From: Bidens hawaiensis
Lineage: Eukaryota > Streptophyta > Magnoliopsida > Asterales > Asteraceae
Reading direction: 5' to 3'
Assembly: GCA_021521415.1 (NCBI GenBank)
Contig: JAIQDT010000059.1
Location: 1,860,001 to 1,924,000, forward strand
DNA: 64,000 bases
Part shown: positions 32,563-44,804 of the stretch, one piece after another
How the letters are laid out: every line of letters starts with the position of its first letter
How positions within the stretch are numbered: the first letter of the stretch is position 1
The notes under the pieces: model-generated
Told to the model about the DNA's origin: nothing
The model's database searches: none
Seen by the model: the letters and a program-made list of their open reading frames with translations, nothing else
Translations under genes and position numbers: made by a program

Positions 32563-32740
32563 ATTTTTTTTTATTAATGACAACTCAGCGGCCACGTTAG
32601 CAAAAACAAACGTCTGGTTAAGTTTCCGTTAAGTTAGCACCCAAATGCGTAATTAGGATTATTTTTTTTTTGTCATTTCCATAGATGGGACTTATATTTT
32701 CCAATTGGGCGTATTTTGGATTAAATGAAGCCAATTTACC
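32563..32740 (-). repeat. Right terminal inverted repeat of Pack-MULE
   Basis: Inverted copy of 31717-31885; its outer end borders the TTATTATTA duplication at 32741-32749. Confidence 0.88.
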
Positions 32741-32749
32741 TTATTATTA
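32741..32749 (+). repeat. Right 9-bp target duplication of Pack-MULE
   Basis: TTATTATTA, identical to 31708-31716. Confidence 0.85.
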
Positions 32750-34275
32750 ATATTTCACACTGAGAAGAAAAAAACCGACTTGAGTTTGGGAAAAAAAAAA
32801 GTATGTCACTACGTGCGTCATTGCTTCCTATCGTTGGTTTGAGTGGATTTGGTTAAAAGGACGAGATATCACACACTAACCTAAACTACACCAAAGGCCT
32901 TATCGTCACCACTAATGGGACCAGAACCTTTTAACCAAATCTCCAAATTGAAGTTTTTATTTTATTTCACAATCTTAGGAGCCTTTTTAACACGTGAGAT
33001 AATTGAGCGCCTTTGATGCTATTTTAGTTTATATTTGAAAAAATTACAAATTTAGTCCTTTTAAATTAGCTAAATTATGGAATTGGTCCTTTTCGAAAAT
33101 GACTTTCATTCTTTATACTTTATTTGCATGTTTGGCTTGGTTATAGTCCTTTACACTAACGGATGTTAGGTTTATCAGTTAAGTCACCTCATGTGCAGTG
33201 CACATGAGGACATTTTAGTCTTTTTACTCTTAAAGGGCTATTTGTGTAACATAATTGAAGATTAGGCTCTTATACAAAAATTAACAGGGGCTATTTGTGT
33301 TAAAAATAAATATTCTCTACCACCCTTAATTATCCCCACCAAATTTACAGGAACCACATTATTTTCACCACCCACTATCTTCCTCCATCGCCTATCATCA
33401 TGGTCTCCCGTATGTTTCATTCCTCATAATAACAAACGACTTGAAAAACCATCATAATAATTCCACACCTTCCAGGTTTCCACCACTCTGCTCACAAACA
33501 CCATAATCTACTGCACGCCACCCCATCCAAAACCCTAATTCAACCACATCCTTACGATTCTCGTCGTCCACCACCACGGTCCTCCCTTTCCTATCAGCCA
33601 GCGTCTCCACAATCGCCATTCACGCTCCTCATTTCCCAATCACTTGCATCTATAACAAACCCCGTACGATTACGACTCCCCAAAACCCTAGCATCCATAT
33701 GCAATGAGAAACGAATATGACTTTGTAGTCACAAATGGATTTGAATCTAGCTGTCAGATTTCGGAGCTTCGATTTGCATAGTTCCACCGAATTTGACGAA
33801 ATCGCCGCATTTTGGTTTATGTCAATATGCTTTGGTTTGTGTCAAAATACAAAGAATGTTTAAATAAAAGGGAATCAGTATTATGAGATTTGAAGATCTG
33901 TTGGTTTGAATGTAGATGATGAGAGGTTAAATGTGATGTGTTTTGAATATACTTAGAAACAATTATGGAGATTTGGGGGTGGATGCCTGATTTAGGCGTG
34001 GATTTGGAGTGTGCGTATGTTGGTCAATGTTGTAAAAGTAGATCTCCAAGGCCGAGTACTCCCTGAGTACTCGTTACAAGGTATGGCACCGAGGAGTGTT
34101 TCTTCAACTCCGCCTAGTGACTGAGAATCGATAAAAATGTGGTCAACCCAACCAGAATCACATCTAGTCGGTTAACTTGGGCCAATTTTGACTTAAAAAA
34201 GAAAACATAATTCATAGTTCTATAATATTATAAATATTACCATACTTATGATATTTGACTTATTTTGACATATAT
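32750..34275. other. Intergenic region before element B
   Basis: No supported gene. 33040-33320 has words seen in plant MULE ends (ACAAATTTAGTCCTTTT, GGGCTATTTGTGT twice) and a perfect 23-base palindrome at 33187-33209. 33350-33680 is C-rich with CCACCAC runs but no stable frame. 34020-34150 has GTACTCCCTGAGTACTC, a short palindrome. Confidence 0.45.
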
Positions 34276-35300
34276 TGTTGAGTCGGATATCTACTAAGGA
34301 AGATTGGAATCTTCTCAAGAAATCAGCTAAGTATGGACTACCAGCAAGCTTGGATCATCGAGCATGGTTTACTACCTCGAGCATGGTCTTCCAGAGCTAT
34401 CTAAGTGAATTCTTTTAAGTGTTGAAGGCTTCGAGCAAGCTACACTTTTCAGAGCAAGAGTGTTCTTCTATCGAGTATGGATTGCCACTCCAACAAACGA
34501 CTTGATCATTCAGGTTTTAGCCAAGTGATCCGAGAACAAGTGGTCCGAGCACATTGGTCACTAACATGGATGTAATAAGAAGATGTCATGTTTAAAGTAT
34601 AGACTTCGAGCATGGTTCAGTTCCGAGCAAGCTTCACCTCCTAGCATGTTGAAGATTGATCAATAAGTTAAGGCAGGATTGAAGACATCAAGAAGAATAT
34701 GCTTGCTCGATGGATAAATTCGAGCAAAGCTAGGATTAGTAAAGAAGGATGAAGCATGTTAGAGGAGAAAAATTTCTATCAGAAATTATTCTAAGTAAAG
34801 TGTGCTCGAAGTCCATCATCGAGCATGCACTGCATACCAAATCTGCTCAAGCAAGATACATATCATGCTTGAAGACTTTTACTTGTATTTTATTTTCATT
34901 CGTTATGTAATATTTAGGGGATTCTAGAAGGAATGTCAGGGGCTATAAATAGCGTCCTAGGTTTCCATTTTGGGAATGAGTGAGTAGGAACGGAATACGA
35001 GAGAAAAACATTCTAACGAATATTCCCTTTGTCTCCTTGTACCTCTGCCGCCGCCGTCACGAAACCCTAGACATTCCTTTCACTGTTTCATTGAATGATA
35101 TATTAAATGTAGTGAAGCTTTGTCTTTGATATTGTTCTTACCGACAATATTTTATTGTTTCGTTGTTATTATCTCATACCTTCGTTCCCATCCATTGAAT
35201 ATTCTGATTCCGCCTAGATATTCAATAGGCCTTTGAGTTATTAGATCTGTGTGTTCTTGTCGACCTACTTAAGGTTTGCACAAGATTTACGGTCCTGACA
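34276..35300 (+). repeat. Element B 5' LTR, 1,025 bp
   Basis: Begins TGTTGAGTCGGATATCTACT and ends TTTACGGTCCTGACA two bases before the primer site. A TATAAATA box lies at 34944-34951. TCGAGCA words are scattered through the U3 part (34350-34860). Confidence 0.93.
34944..34951 (+). promoter_or_regulatory. TATA box of element B LTR
   Basis: GGCTATAAATAGCG, in the same position as in the A and D LTRs. Confidence 0.65.
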
Positions 35301-35302
35301 AG

Positions 35303-35314
35303 TGGTATCAGAGC
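35303..35314 (+). promoter_or_regulatory. Element B primer-binding site
   Basis: TGGTATCAGAGC, complementary to initiator methionine tRNA, two bases after the LTR. Confidence 0.95.
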
Positions 35315-35408
35315 TGTGGAAGTTCGTTGAAGGCCACGGGACTGAAGATTTGTGATAAAGTTTGAATCTTTACAAAGTATTCGTCTGTGAAAGTTCAGAT
35401 CTGAGAAG

Positions 35409-36971
35409 ATGGATGATCAAGAGGTATCAACAAACAAGATTCCCAGGTTAATCGGACAAGAAAACTTCATTAAATGGAATGTGTTGTTTGAAGCTGCAGT
35501 CAACAACAATGATCCTGAGCTATGGAACTCAATCAGGGATGGACACTATGTTCCCTCTCTCACACCAAACAATAATGCCACTATTGAAAGCAAGATGTAG
35601 AAGCGAGACGACAAGGCACTATCAATGCTGGAATTAGGTCTCTCTTGGGAGATATTGACCAGTGTCAATCATCGCAAAACCGCAAAAGAGATGTATGATC
35701 CGGTTATTGACATGTTTGAGGGTAACAAAGAGCTCAGTGACATCAAAAAAGACAGACTGAAACAACAATTGGACCATTTCAAGTTCAAGGAAGGTGAACG
35801 ACTAAAGTCAGTGCTGCAAAGATTCATGACTACTGTGAATGAAATCAAAACAACTAACTTACAGATTTCTGATTTTGAGCTGAATAAGAAACTGCTGTTC
35901 TCTTTGTCTGGAGAGTGGTACACAGCCAGCAAGTTTATTAAAGAAAAGGCTAATTTTCCCAACTTCAAGTTGGATGATGTATTTGCATTTCTAAAATCTG
36001 ATGAACATGAGATGATCGAAAACAACATGATAAGAGAAGAGAAGCCCAGCTTCCCAGTTACAAATGCTTTAGTGGCACCTATGGGAAATCTCACTCTTAA
36101 GTCTCAGCAGCAACCAATAGTGGAAGAGCCTTCTGAATTAGGATCAATGTGTGGAGGAAGTCAAGAAAGGTTTAATGTTCAAATGATTGAAGATGATGCT
36201 GCTTCTTTGGCCAGTGGACACCCTCCTTACACACAAAACAACTCAAGTCATGGAACAGATTATCAAGAATTATTCTCCATGTTCACTGATTCCTACCATG
36301 CCTTTGTTGCAAAGAATCTGATTAACACAAGTATATTGCAAGAAGAACTTGAACAGATAAATGTGGATGACCTTGAGGATATGGACATAAAGTGGCAAGC
36401 TGCAATGTTGGCAGTCAGAAGCAAAAGGCTGTACAACAGGACTGGGAGATCATCTTTCTCAGGACCCAATGACCGTATTGGATTTGACAAAACCAAAGCC
36501 ATTTGTTACAATTGCCAACAGCCATTGCACTTTTCTAGGGAATGTAACCAACCAAAGCAATTTGGTAATTAGGTGAATCAGAACCAGTTCTATCAGAATC
36601 AGCATCAGAATTACCAAGGAACTCAACAGAGAAATCAGTTAGTTAGTCACAATCCCTATCAGAATCATAACAGACCCCAGCAGAAACAAACTCAGCCACA
36701 ACAAAGAAACAATCAGCTTCAAATACAGGACAATCCAAACAGAGCAAATGCCAATGCTATGAATCAGGTTAGAGATCAAGGAAATGTTGCAGTGACTATA
36801 GTACCACAATATGGGGAGTTTGATTGGAGCAACCATGCAGCTGAGATGGAAAAAGCCAATGTTTTATTCATGGCTAAGGTGCAGGAAAATGGAGAATCTT
36901 CAGGATCACAGGTACAATCTAAACCCTCTATTTTTGATCTTCTTTTAACAATTGATGAACTCAACAATTAG
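35409..36971 (+). pseudogene. Element B gag, capsid and first zinc knuckle
   Basis: Starts at ATG 35409 (MDDQEVSTNKIPRLIGQENF). The copia gag capsid region covers FIKWNVLFEAAV, LGLSWEILTSVNHRKTA, KQQLDHFKFKEGERLKS and LSGEWYTASKFI. A CCHC knuckle, CYNCQQPLHFSREC (about 36507-36548), has Leu for the usual Gly before His. A Gln/Asn-rich tail follows, with WSNHAAEMEKANV. In-frame TAG codons at 35598 (Lys in D), 36571 and 36969 interrupt one otherwise continuous frame. Family role: forms the particle and packages the RNA. Confidence 0.93.
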
Positions 36972-37019
36972 ATTGGAAGTGGAAACCTGAATGTGGAAGG
37001 AAAGAGGATTTTCTATATG

Positions 37020-38590
37020 TCTATGAGACAAGTGAAGCCACATATGAAAATCAGATAAAAAGTCTAGAGGAAGATTGCATGCAAGCCTACATGACCAAAT
37101 GAAGATGACTGTAGAGATTGAAGGTCTAAAAAGGATGTATACTGAAGAGAAGCTCAAGAACTCTGAGTTGCTGATTCAAATGGAATTTCTAAAGAAACCT
37201 TGTGACTACTTAAAATATAGTAAGATATGCAGAAAAGATGACCCCTAAAAAGAAATACAAAAAGGTGCCACCACCTTTTTGTGACAAATATCCACTCAAG
37301 GTGGACAAAGAGAGCATAAATGAATATCTAAAGCAATTTAAGAGTGTGTTTGAGGATAAACAGGAATTTGTTAATATATATGAAAATGTGACCGTGAGTA
37401 AAGAAGGTGAATTTGTTTTAAAGGAGATTACAGAGGCAAATGAAAAGGAAGTGGAAAAGTCTGCTGGAAAGAAGAAATGGAGTGAGTACTCCAGTGAAGA
37501 AAGCACTTGTAGTTGCAGAAGTGACAGATCTTCAGTTGACCAGAAGAGAAACAAGAAGGCTTCAAAGAATAAGAACAGTGAACAAATGCCAAAGGTACCA
37601 AAAACAACCACTAAACTTAAGAAGCATTATGAAAAGATGAGGAGAGAACACATGGTGTTTGACATATGTGAAAGACCTCAACTAAAGAACAAGAATAATA
37701 AATCAAAGAGCTACACATATGACCAACATCCTCCCATTTATCCTGTGTTCTCCAACCATGAGCTGTTTGACATAGGGGATGCTGAATATGCTCCAATAAG
37801 AAGGAATATGTCTAGTCAAGAAACAAGTTTCTCAAGTCCTCCATCTAAACTGAAGAAGATCGACTTTGTCAAAGAAAAGTACCCTTAAGTACCTGATGTG
37901 AACAAGCCAATCAGAATGGATTTCACAAATTCTCTATGCCCCAAAACCTCCTTAGGTTTTGATGTTCCAAAGCCAAGTGACAGAATCAATGACAAGCAAC
38001 TGCTTGAAGATATGGGAAGCTTTGCAAGAGTATGGTGTAATAAGTGTGATGCCTATGGACATCACACTGATTCATGTTGGTTTGTGGAAGAGACATTCAA
38101 AGTTCCTGACATTGTCTGTGGATTTGACATGAAAGGATACAAGAAAATGTATGAAAAGTATTTGAATGGAGAAAAGAGTTCATCTGATGATGAGAAACAT
38201 AGGTTGACATTGGAAAAGAAGTTGAAGTCAGTTCTGAAGATCAATGAAGAATCAAACGTATCAGACAAGGCTGTAAAAGCAAAGGGGTCAAATGAAAAAA
38301 AAAATCAAAGGTGAGATCTAGTGTTCTAAATGGGGATGAAAAATTTCTACAGAAACAAGGTGTTGAACCAAGGGGTTATCAATGGAGAACCAAGTAAGAA
38401 ATAAACAACTGGAAAGACAATGTGATTGACAAAATTGAAGAAACCATCAAGTCACCAGTTGAATATGAATTTGATTATGATGAATCATGTGAAACAATAT
38501 ATGAAGATCCAATTCCAACTCCTGTTGAAGTTCAACATGACTCTGACTTACAAACTGATCCAATTTGTAGCTCAGACTGTAACTGATCTC
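37020..38590 (+). pseudogene. Element B gag C-terminal extension with second zinc knuckle
   Basis: 37238-37885 reads KKYKKVPPPFCDKYPLKVDK, KKWSEYSSEESTCSCRSD and a basic, Ser-rich stretch. After a TAA stop at 37886-37888, the same order continues at 37898-38314 with SLCPKTSLGFDVPKPSD and the knuckle WCNKCDAYGHHTDSCW, then an acidic/basic tail. It matches A 5167-6600. D lacks most of this region. The second knuckle spacing, C-x2-C-x4-H-x4-C, is that of nucleic-acid-binding gag knuckles. A specific role is not known. Confidence 0.82.
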
Positions 38591-38599
38591 TATGTGTGT

Positions 38600-39912
38600 G
38601 TATGCAGGAACAGTCCTCGAATGGAAATGTACATGGACAGTGGATTTTCCCAGCATATGACTTGTGATAGGGAAGCACTTGTAAATTATAAAAGAAAGTT
38701 TGAAGGACTTGTTGCCTTTGGGAGTGATGAGAATGGAGGAAAAATTGTTGGCAGAGGCACTCTTACAAATGGCAGAGTATCTTTTGAGAATGTGCTGCAT
38801 GTTGAAGGACTACAATATAATTTACTCAGCATATCTCAAGTGTGTGATAAAGGATACAAGGTAGCCTTCAATGATGAACATTGCCTGATCCTCAAGCCTG
38901 AATTTGTCATTGCACCAGAAATGATAATGATGATGGCTCCAAGAAATGGGAACCTCTATGTGCTGAGAATGAAGAATGCAATCTCTAAAGGCGGTTCATG
39001 CTTTGTTTCTAAAGCCACTGAAAATGAAACAAGACTATGGCATAGGAAGATGTGTCATATCAATCTCAAAAACTTGAATAAATTGGTAAAAGATGAGCAC
39101 GTTGTGGGACTTCCAACTAGAGAATTCAAATTAGAGGAAAAATGCTCCTCATGTCTCAAAGTAAAGAACCATAAGTCATCACATAAGAGCAAAATGATAA
39201 ATTCAATAGATGAAGTGCTGGAGTTACTTCACATGGATATGATTGGTCCAGTAAGTGTTCCGAGCATCGGGAAACAGAGATTCTGTATGATTATAACTGA
39301 TGATTTTTCAAGGTTTACATGTTCATGGGAAGCAAGGATGACACTCCAGAGTTAATCAAGACTTATGTATTAAAGATGGAAAATCAACTTGAGAAAAGGG
39401 TGAAAGTGATTAGAAGTGATAATGGGTCATAATTCAAGAATGGATTTATGGAAGAATTCTGCACTTCTAAAGGGATCTTTCAACAGTATAGTGCTCCAAG
39501 AACCCCTGAGCAGAATGGTGTTGCAGAAAGAAGAAATAGAACATTGATTGAAGCTCCAAGAACCATGATAGCTGATGCAAACTTACCAATAACTTTCTGG
39601 GTAAAAGCTATCAACACTGAATGCTATGTGCAGAACAGGGTCCTATTGAACAAAGCTCACAACAAGACTCCATATGAGATTATCTTCAAAAGAAAACCTT
39701 ATGTGAAGTTCTTGAAGCCTTTTGGTTGTAAATGCTCACTGCTGAATACAAACGATTATCTAAACAAGTTTCAATCCAAATCTCTAGAATATTTCATTTT
39801 GGGATATTCAACTCAATCAAAGGCTAATAGAGTGTATGTTAACGAGCAAATGGTGGTCATTGAGTCCTCATATATAATCTTTAATGAAAATCACTTTAAC
39901 AATGTAGAATGA
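38600..39912 (+). pseudogene. Element B protease, GAG-pre-integrase and integrase
   Basis: Protease with MDSGFSQHMTC (usual Cys before Ser is Phe), FGSDENGGKIVGRGT and LLSISQV. GAG-pre-integrase with WHRKMCHINLKN and CSSCLKVKNHKSSH. Integrase with HMDMIGPV, IITDDFSRFT, a frameshift near 39325 and a stop near 39430 in SDNGS, then TPEQNGVAERRNR with the catalytic Glu kept, and FGCKCSLLN. The order is that of Ty1/copia, in which integrase precedes reverse transcriptase. Broken in at least three places. Confidence 0.92.
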
Positions 39913-40500
39913 CCAAAATGGTTGTTTGATCTAGAAAAGATGATTAAATCATTCAAAATTTACAATGAAGACATGGATGACAGCATGTTCAGAACAAGTA
40001 ACAAGTATTGAAGAGAAAGGAAAGCAAAAGCAGATTGATCTGGACAAGTTGTGGTCATTTGTTGCATCAGGAGAGAAAGGATTCAACTTTGAGAGAAGCA
40101 ACCGAAGACCAAATGAAATGGAGTTATATGATCATGAAGCTGCAATTGAAGTATCCAATGAAGGTCCAAGTGAAATGGAAAGTGAACCAATGCAGAGTCA
40201 ACCTAAAGAGACAGACAGATTTGAAGACAAATTCCAGTCAATATTTGATTCTCTTTAGATTGGAACTAATGTAGCATCCTCATCTGGAAACACTCTAAAT
40301 CAAGTGACTACTGAATCTGAATAAGTAACTTAGAATGAAAATACTGATGTGGATATGACATATCTTGAATCAGAAGTAACAGCAAATCAAATTGTTCGGA
40401 CTACCTCTATTGAAAGAAATCATCCTGCAAAGAACATTATTGGTTACTTACGTGAAAGAGTGACAAGAATTTTTCTGAAAAGGTAAACATATGTCTCTAT
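39913..40500 (+). pseudogene. Element B integrase-RT linker
   Basis: Variable linker with KWLFDLEKMIKSFKIYNEDM, DKLWSFVASGEKGFNFERS and FEDKFQSIFDSL, colinear with A 3301-3812. Several stops (40258, 40322) and shifts. No catalytic motif. Confidence 0.75.
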
Positions 40501-41370
40501 GCTTGTTTTCTATCCCAAGTTGAGCTTAAGAACATCAACCAAGCCTTAAAAGACAACAGCTGGGTGGAAACCATGCAGGAGGAGTTGGCTCAAATCAAAG
40601 ACTTGCATGTTCGGGATTTGGTTGACAAACCCAGAGGAAAATATGCAATTGGCACCAAGTGGGTATTCAGGAACAAGAAGGATGAAAGAGGATTGGTTAT
40701 CAACAACAAAGCAAGGCTGGTGGCTCTAGGGTGCTTACAAGAAGAAGGGGTAGACTTTGAAGAAGTCTTGGCCCCTGTTGCAAGATTAGAAGCCAACAGA
40801 ATCTTCTTAGCATATGCAACATCCATGTACATAAAAGTCAATCAATTGGATGTCAAGTCTGCATTTCTGAATGGGAAGATTGATGAAGAAGTTTATATGA
40901 CTCAGCCACCTAGATTTGAAGATCCAATCCATCCAAACAAAGTCTACAAGCTTAGTAAAGCATTGTATGGATGACATCAAGCTCCTAGAGCTTGGTATGA
41001 TGAGCTGTCAAACCACCTGTTGGATAATGGTTTCTGTCATGGAGCTATTGACAAGACATTGTTTTATAAACGATGGAAGAAAGATCTACTGCTCGTACAA
41101 GTGTATGTTGATGACATCATATTTGGTTTAACAAATGAACAGATGTGTAAAGACTTTGAACAAGTGATGAAGTCAAAATACAAAATGAGTTCTATGGGAG
41201 AAATGAACTTCTTCCTTGAACTACAAGTACAGTAGAAGGCAAATGGCATCTTCATAAATCAATCAAATTATGTTCAAGAAATACTAAATAAATTCAAGTG
41301 CCAAGACTACAAGACAGTACCCACACCAATGGACACACATGAGAAGATGGTACCTGATGAAAAGGGGGAG
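40501..41370 (+). pseudogene. Element B reverse transcriptase
   Basis: Copia reverse transcriptase: [79 protein letters not shown] then a TGA, APRAWYDELSNHL, the catalytic [11 protein letters not shown] (41097-41129) and [15 protein letters not shown] then a TAG. Catalytic Asp pair intact. Two stops and no large deletions, so this is the best-preserved RT of its family here. Confidence 0.94.
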
Positions 41371-42051
41371 CCAATGGACCAGCATGAGTATAGGGCCAAT
41401 ATAGGATCATTAATGTATTTGACAGCATCTAGGCCAGATATTACGTTTGCTGTGTGTGTATGTGCAAGATTTCAAACTAACCCCAAGGTCTCCCACATGT
41501 TGGCAGTAAAGAGGATATTCAGATATCTTAAAGGGAAACCAGATTTAAGGATATGGTACCCAAAGAACCCCTCATTTGACTTGGTTGCTTACACTGACAG
41601 TGACAATGATGGTTGCAACATGAGCAGGAAGTCAACTTCTGGAGGCTGCCAGTTTCTTAGAAACAGGCTGGTGTCTTGGCAATGCATGAAGCAGACTACA
41701 GTGTCCATCTCAACTACTGAAGCTGAGTACATTGTTGCATCTGCTTGTTGTGTACAGGTTCTATGGATCCAAAATCAACTGCTGGATTATGGTCTGAATT
41801 TCTTACTCACTCCTATTTTAATTGACAATATTGCTGCCATGTTTATTGTCAAAAATACTGTTCATCACTCTAAGACTAAGCACATGATATCAGGCATCAC
41901 TTCATTAGAGATTGTAGTGAAAAAGGCTTAATAGAAATGAAAATGGTAGATACAACTGATAACTTGGCTGACCTGTTCACCAAACCATTAGATAAAACCA
42001 GGTTTCATTTTCTATTAAAATGCCTAGGAATGATAAATGCTGATGAGATCT
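41371..42051 (+). pseudogene. Element B RNase H
   Basis: HEYRANIGSLMYLTASRPD, MLAVKRIFRYLKGKP, LVAYTDSDNDGCNMSRKST, SISTTEAEYIVASACC, LIDNIAAMFIVKN, then a frameshift near 41885 before the conserved HHFIRDC, and DNLADLFTKPLDKTRF to TGA near 42050. It is colinear with the rest of pol, which gives the reference for the inversion in element A. Confidence 0.92.
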
Positions 42052-44450
42052 GATTGATGATGTGTGCTTAAGTGAGATGCTTACCGACTATCTATTTGCT
42101 GCTCACTATGATTGCCTGCATGATTTGTTACTATATGTTTAACTGACAATTTTGATTGAATGAATCATGCATAGTGAAATATTTAGGTAAAATACAACAT
42201 GTTTTTGCTGTTCATGTCTCTAGTACTTGAATATTTGCATACTTGATCTATTTTGAGTTATTTAAGTGCTTTGAGTATGGATCTGTGCTTGATATTGCTT
42301 TTGCTGCTCTTTGAGCACAAACAATACTACTTGAAGACTTGTCTAAGTATTTCGAGCACATGTGACATGTCTCTGCTGATTCGAGCATGGACATATGTCT
42401 TGAAAAACCTTTCTAAGTATTTCGAGCACATGTCTGTTGCTCGAGCACAATGTTAAGTCTTGAACTTTCATGAAGTATTTCGAGCACATGCATTGAAATG
42501 ATAGATTCTAAGTTTGCTCAAAAGGACTCCTGTGTGCTCGTGTGAAATATGATTCAAGACTGTATGAATTTGCTGATTGTGAGAATCTTAAGTGATGTTT
42601 GCAAGTCATATGTTCTTGAATGACAAATTGCTTTTCAAAATTAGGTGAAAAATGAATTTTTCAAAGAAAGTGATTTTTGAAACAATTAATATGATTTTGA
42701 CTTGACAAACAGTTTTTGGTGAACTCATAGAAGAAATGATAATACTATTAAGTTACAAGCTTTGAAGTAGCTTAAAATGTTTCTCTATATGGAAATATTA
42801 TCCAACCATATGGGAAATGATAATACATTGTTTAATTTCGTAACACATGGATTATAGGCTTAACAGGTTTATGTTCAGTCATTGACAATATATATGGCAT
42901 CTTCTCATGAGTGTAATTGCCAATGTGATACAAATATAATGATCAAGCTAAGCCTGAAGTGGTGATACATTTGAAGATTAAGGTATGTTCACTTACACAT
43001 CTCTCCAAATGATGGGCAGAAAGGTAATTATCCAGTCATACACGAGCATGTTGGTGTTTTGGTCACCCAAACAAAAAATTTGTTTATCTTCATATCCGAG
43101 CAGAAATGAAAGATCAATATACATACTGGCTTAAAAAAAAACCTTCAAGTAATGTATTGAAAATATAATAAATTCAAATATATTCAGAATAAAAGGGGCA
43201 TCAAGGGAACTACAGGGGTGGGGCATACAAATAAGTCCTAAATACCCTGAATGTAAGGCATGTAAGTCCGGATGGCTTGTAAGTCCAATGTTCAACCTTG
43301 AAGTATGATCTATAAATATATCTACTCAAATTCTAAACCTATTTTGACCAAGGCATCAGGGGGTTTAAGTCAAATTGGGGTGACTTGGAGAAAGTTAAAT
43401 AAGCCTTGAGAAGAGATTAAGGACACCCTGAATTCCATAGTGTTGATCATTCTAAACTCATGCATTAATTGAACTTTAAGTATATCACAGAAAGCAATGA
43501 TAATCATGCTAAGTGTGAATACCTACTGTCAACCTGACTTAAGTCATAATAAGGCCGACCATGAAGTGTTGTGAAAGTTATTAAACAATCTGATCCCATA
43601 TTGAGATCTCTCTATAAAATTGTTTGAAGGGACCTATCAACTGAATTTTGATCTCTTATTCACCTTACACTTATGCTTGAGTCTGGAATAGTGTCTTAAA
43701 TGATGAATCTTAGTGATTTAAGCAAAGTTTTTGTGTGAATATGTCCAAAGTGTTAGACAAATGTTTCTGTATTTTAATTCTAAGTTCTGAAATGCTTAAA
43801 GTATTTTCGAGCTTGATTCTATGCTTCACACTGTTTTTGTTGCTCGTCGAGCAAAGTGATGTGATGTGAAATTTATTTTTAAGTCTTTCGAACATATATC
43901 ATGTTCTTCGAGCACAAAGATATGTGTCTAAGTTATTCGAGCACAGTTTCACTTACTGAAATAAAAGGTTGCATTTCGAGCACATGTTTTGTCATGATAG
44001 ATTTTTCTAAGTATTGACGAGTATGCAAACACTCTGCGAGCATAGGTGTTCACAGGAAAATTTGTTAAGTATGTTGGAGTAGAGTTGAGTTGATGTTTTG
44101 AATGTCGAATATGGTATTATACTTTATGTCTTGTAAGTTTGAACTGAATTTGTTAAGTACTTGAAATGATTTCGAGTATGGTATTATACTCTAGCATAAA
44201 AACTTGTTTGGCTGGATGCATAAAATTGAAATTTTGGTTAAGTCGAGCAAAGGTATCTTCGAGCACAGCTTTGGAAATCTCTTTTCTCGAGTATACCTAC
44301 GTTGAGCATGAATTGGAATAAGTAGAGTACAGTGGGAGCCAGCTGTTTGTTTGGCTGTATGCTCAAGCAAGGGAGGTACATTAATTTGAATTAAATGACA
44401 ACTGTAGTGCACTAGACGACAAATCAGGACTGCACTGACCAAACGTAAAG
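42052..44450 (+). other. Element B post-pol spacer
   Basis: About 2.4 kb with no supported gene, colinear with F 18092-20681. Conserved blocks at 42980-43072, 43192-43303 and 43367-43400. From about 42250 to 42540 and 43800 to 44350 there are many copies of TTTCGAGCACATG, CTAAGTATTTCGAGCA and TCGAGTATGGTATTATACTC. Confidence 0.82.
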
Positions 44451-44460
44451 TATAAAAGGG
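44451..44460 (+). promoter_or_regulatory. Internal TATA box before the extra ORF (B)
   Basis: AAGTATAAAAGGGGGAGAA, matching F 20682. It lies about 350 bases ahead of the extra-ORF ATG. Upstream words ACAACTGTAGTGCACTAGA and CTGACCAAACGT are shared with F. Confidence 0.55.
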
Positions 44461-44602
44461 GGAGAAACTTTTTCACACATTTCATTTCCCTCTTTCAACC
44501 TAATTAGAAAACCCTCTTGCTCGTGTAACCCATGTTCACTCAGAAATCTTATTTCTGCTCAATACTTTTTCGAATATAGCCATTAGCTCTATTTCGACCT
44601 TG

Positions 44603-44799
44603 GTAAGATATCGATTATCGTTATCGTATCCCTGAGTTTCAAAATTAGGATTTCTATTGAATGTTTACTGATTATTTACTTTATGTGTGTAGGTTCGCAA
44701 ACGACTACGGAACAGGTTACTGAAGATGCTTTTCTTCTTTAACTACTCACCGCTATTGATTGTGCATTTATGGATACTGATTATTTTCTTGTTTTGCAG
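44603..44799 (+). other. Two intron-like segments in the extra-ORF leader (B)
   Basis: Candidate intron 1 is 44603-44692 (CCTTG|GTAAGATATCG ... TGTGTGTAG). The middle exon is 44693-44715 (23 bases, GTTCGCAAAC then TACGGAACAG). Candidate intron 2 is 44716-44799 (GTTACTGAAGATG ... TTGTTTTGCAG). Matches F in position and splice signals. Confidence 0.55.
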
Positions 44800-44804
44800 A
44801 TCTT

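Larger units (their letters stand above)
31717..32740. mobile_element. Pack-MULE carrying a TCP gene fragment, 1,024 bp
   Basis: Long terminal inverted repeats (about 170-178 bp each: 31717-31885 and 32563-32740) start GATAAATTTGCTTC and GGTAAATTGGCTTC and match over most of their length. They share GCTAACTTAACG, CTTAACCAGA and GTGGCCGCTGAG. Identical 9-bp direct repeats flank the element, the size made by Mutator transposases. The middle holds a degraded host-gene fragment and no transposase. This meets the definition of a Pack-MULE: a non-autonomous Mutator-like element with captured gene sequence. Confidence 0.9.
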
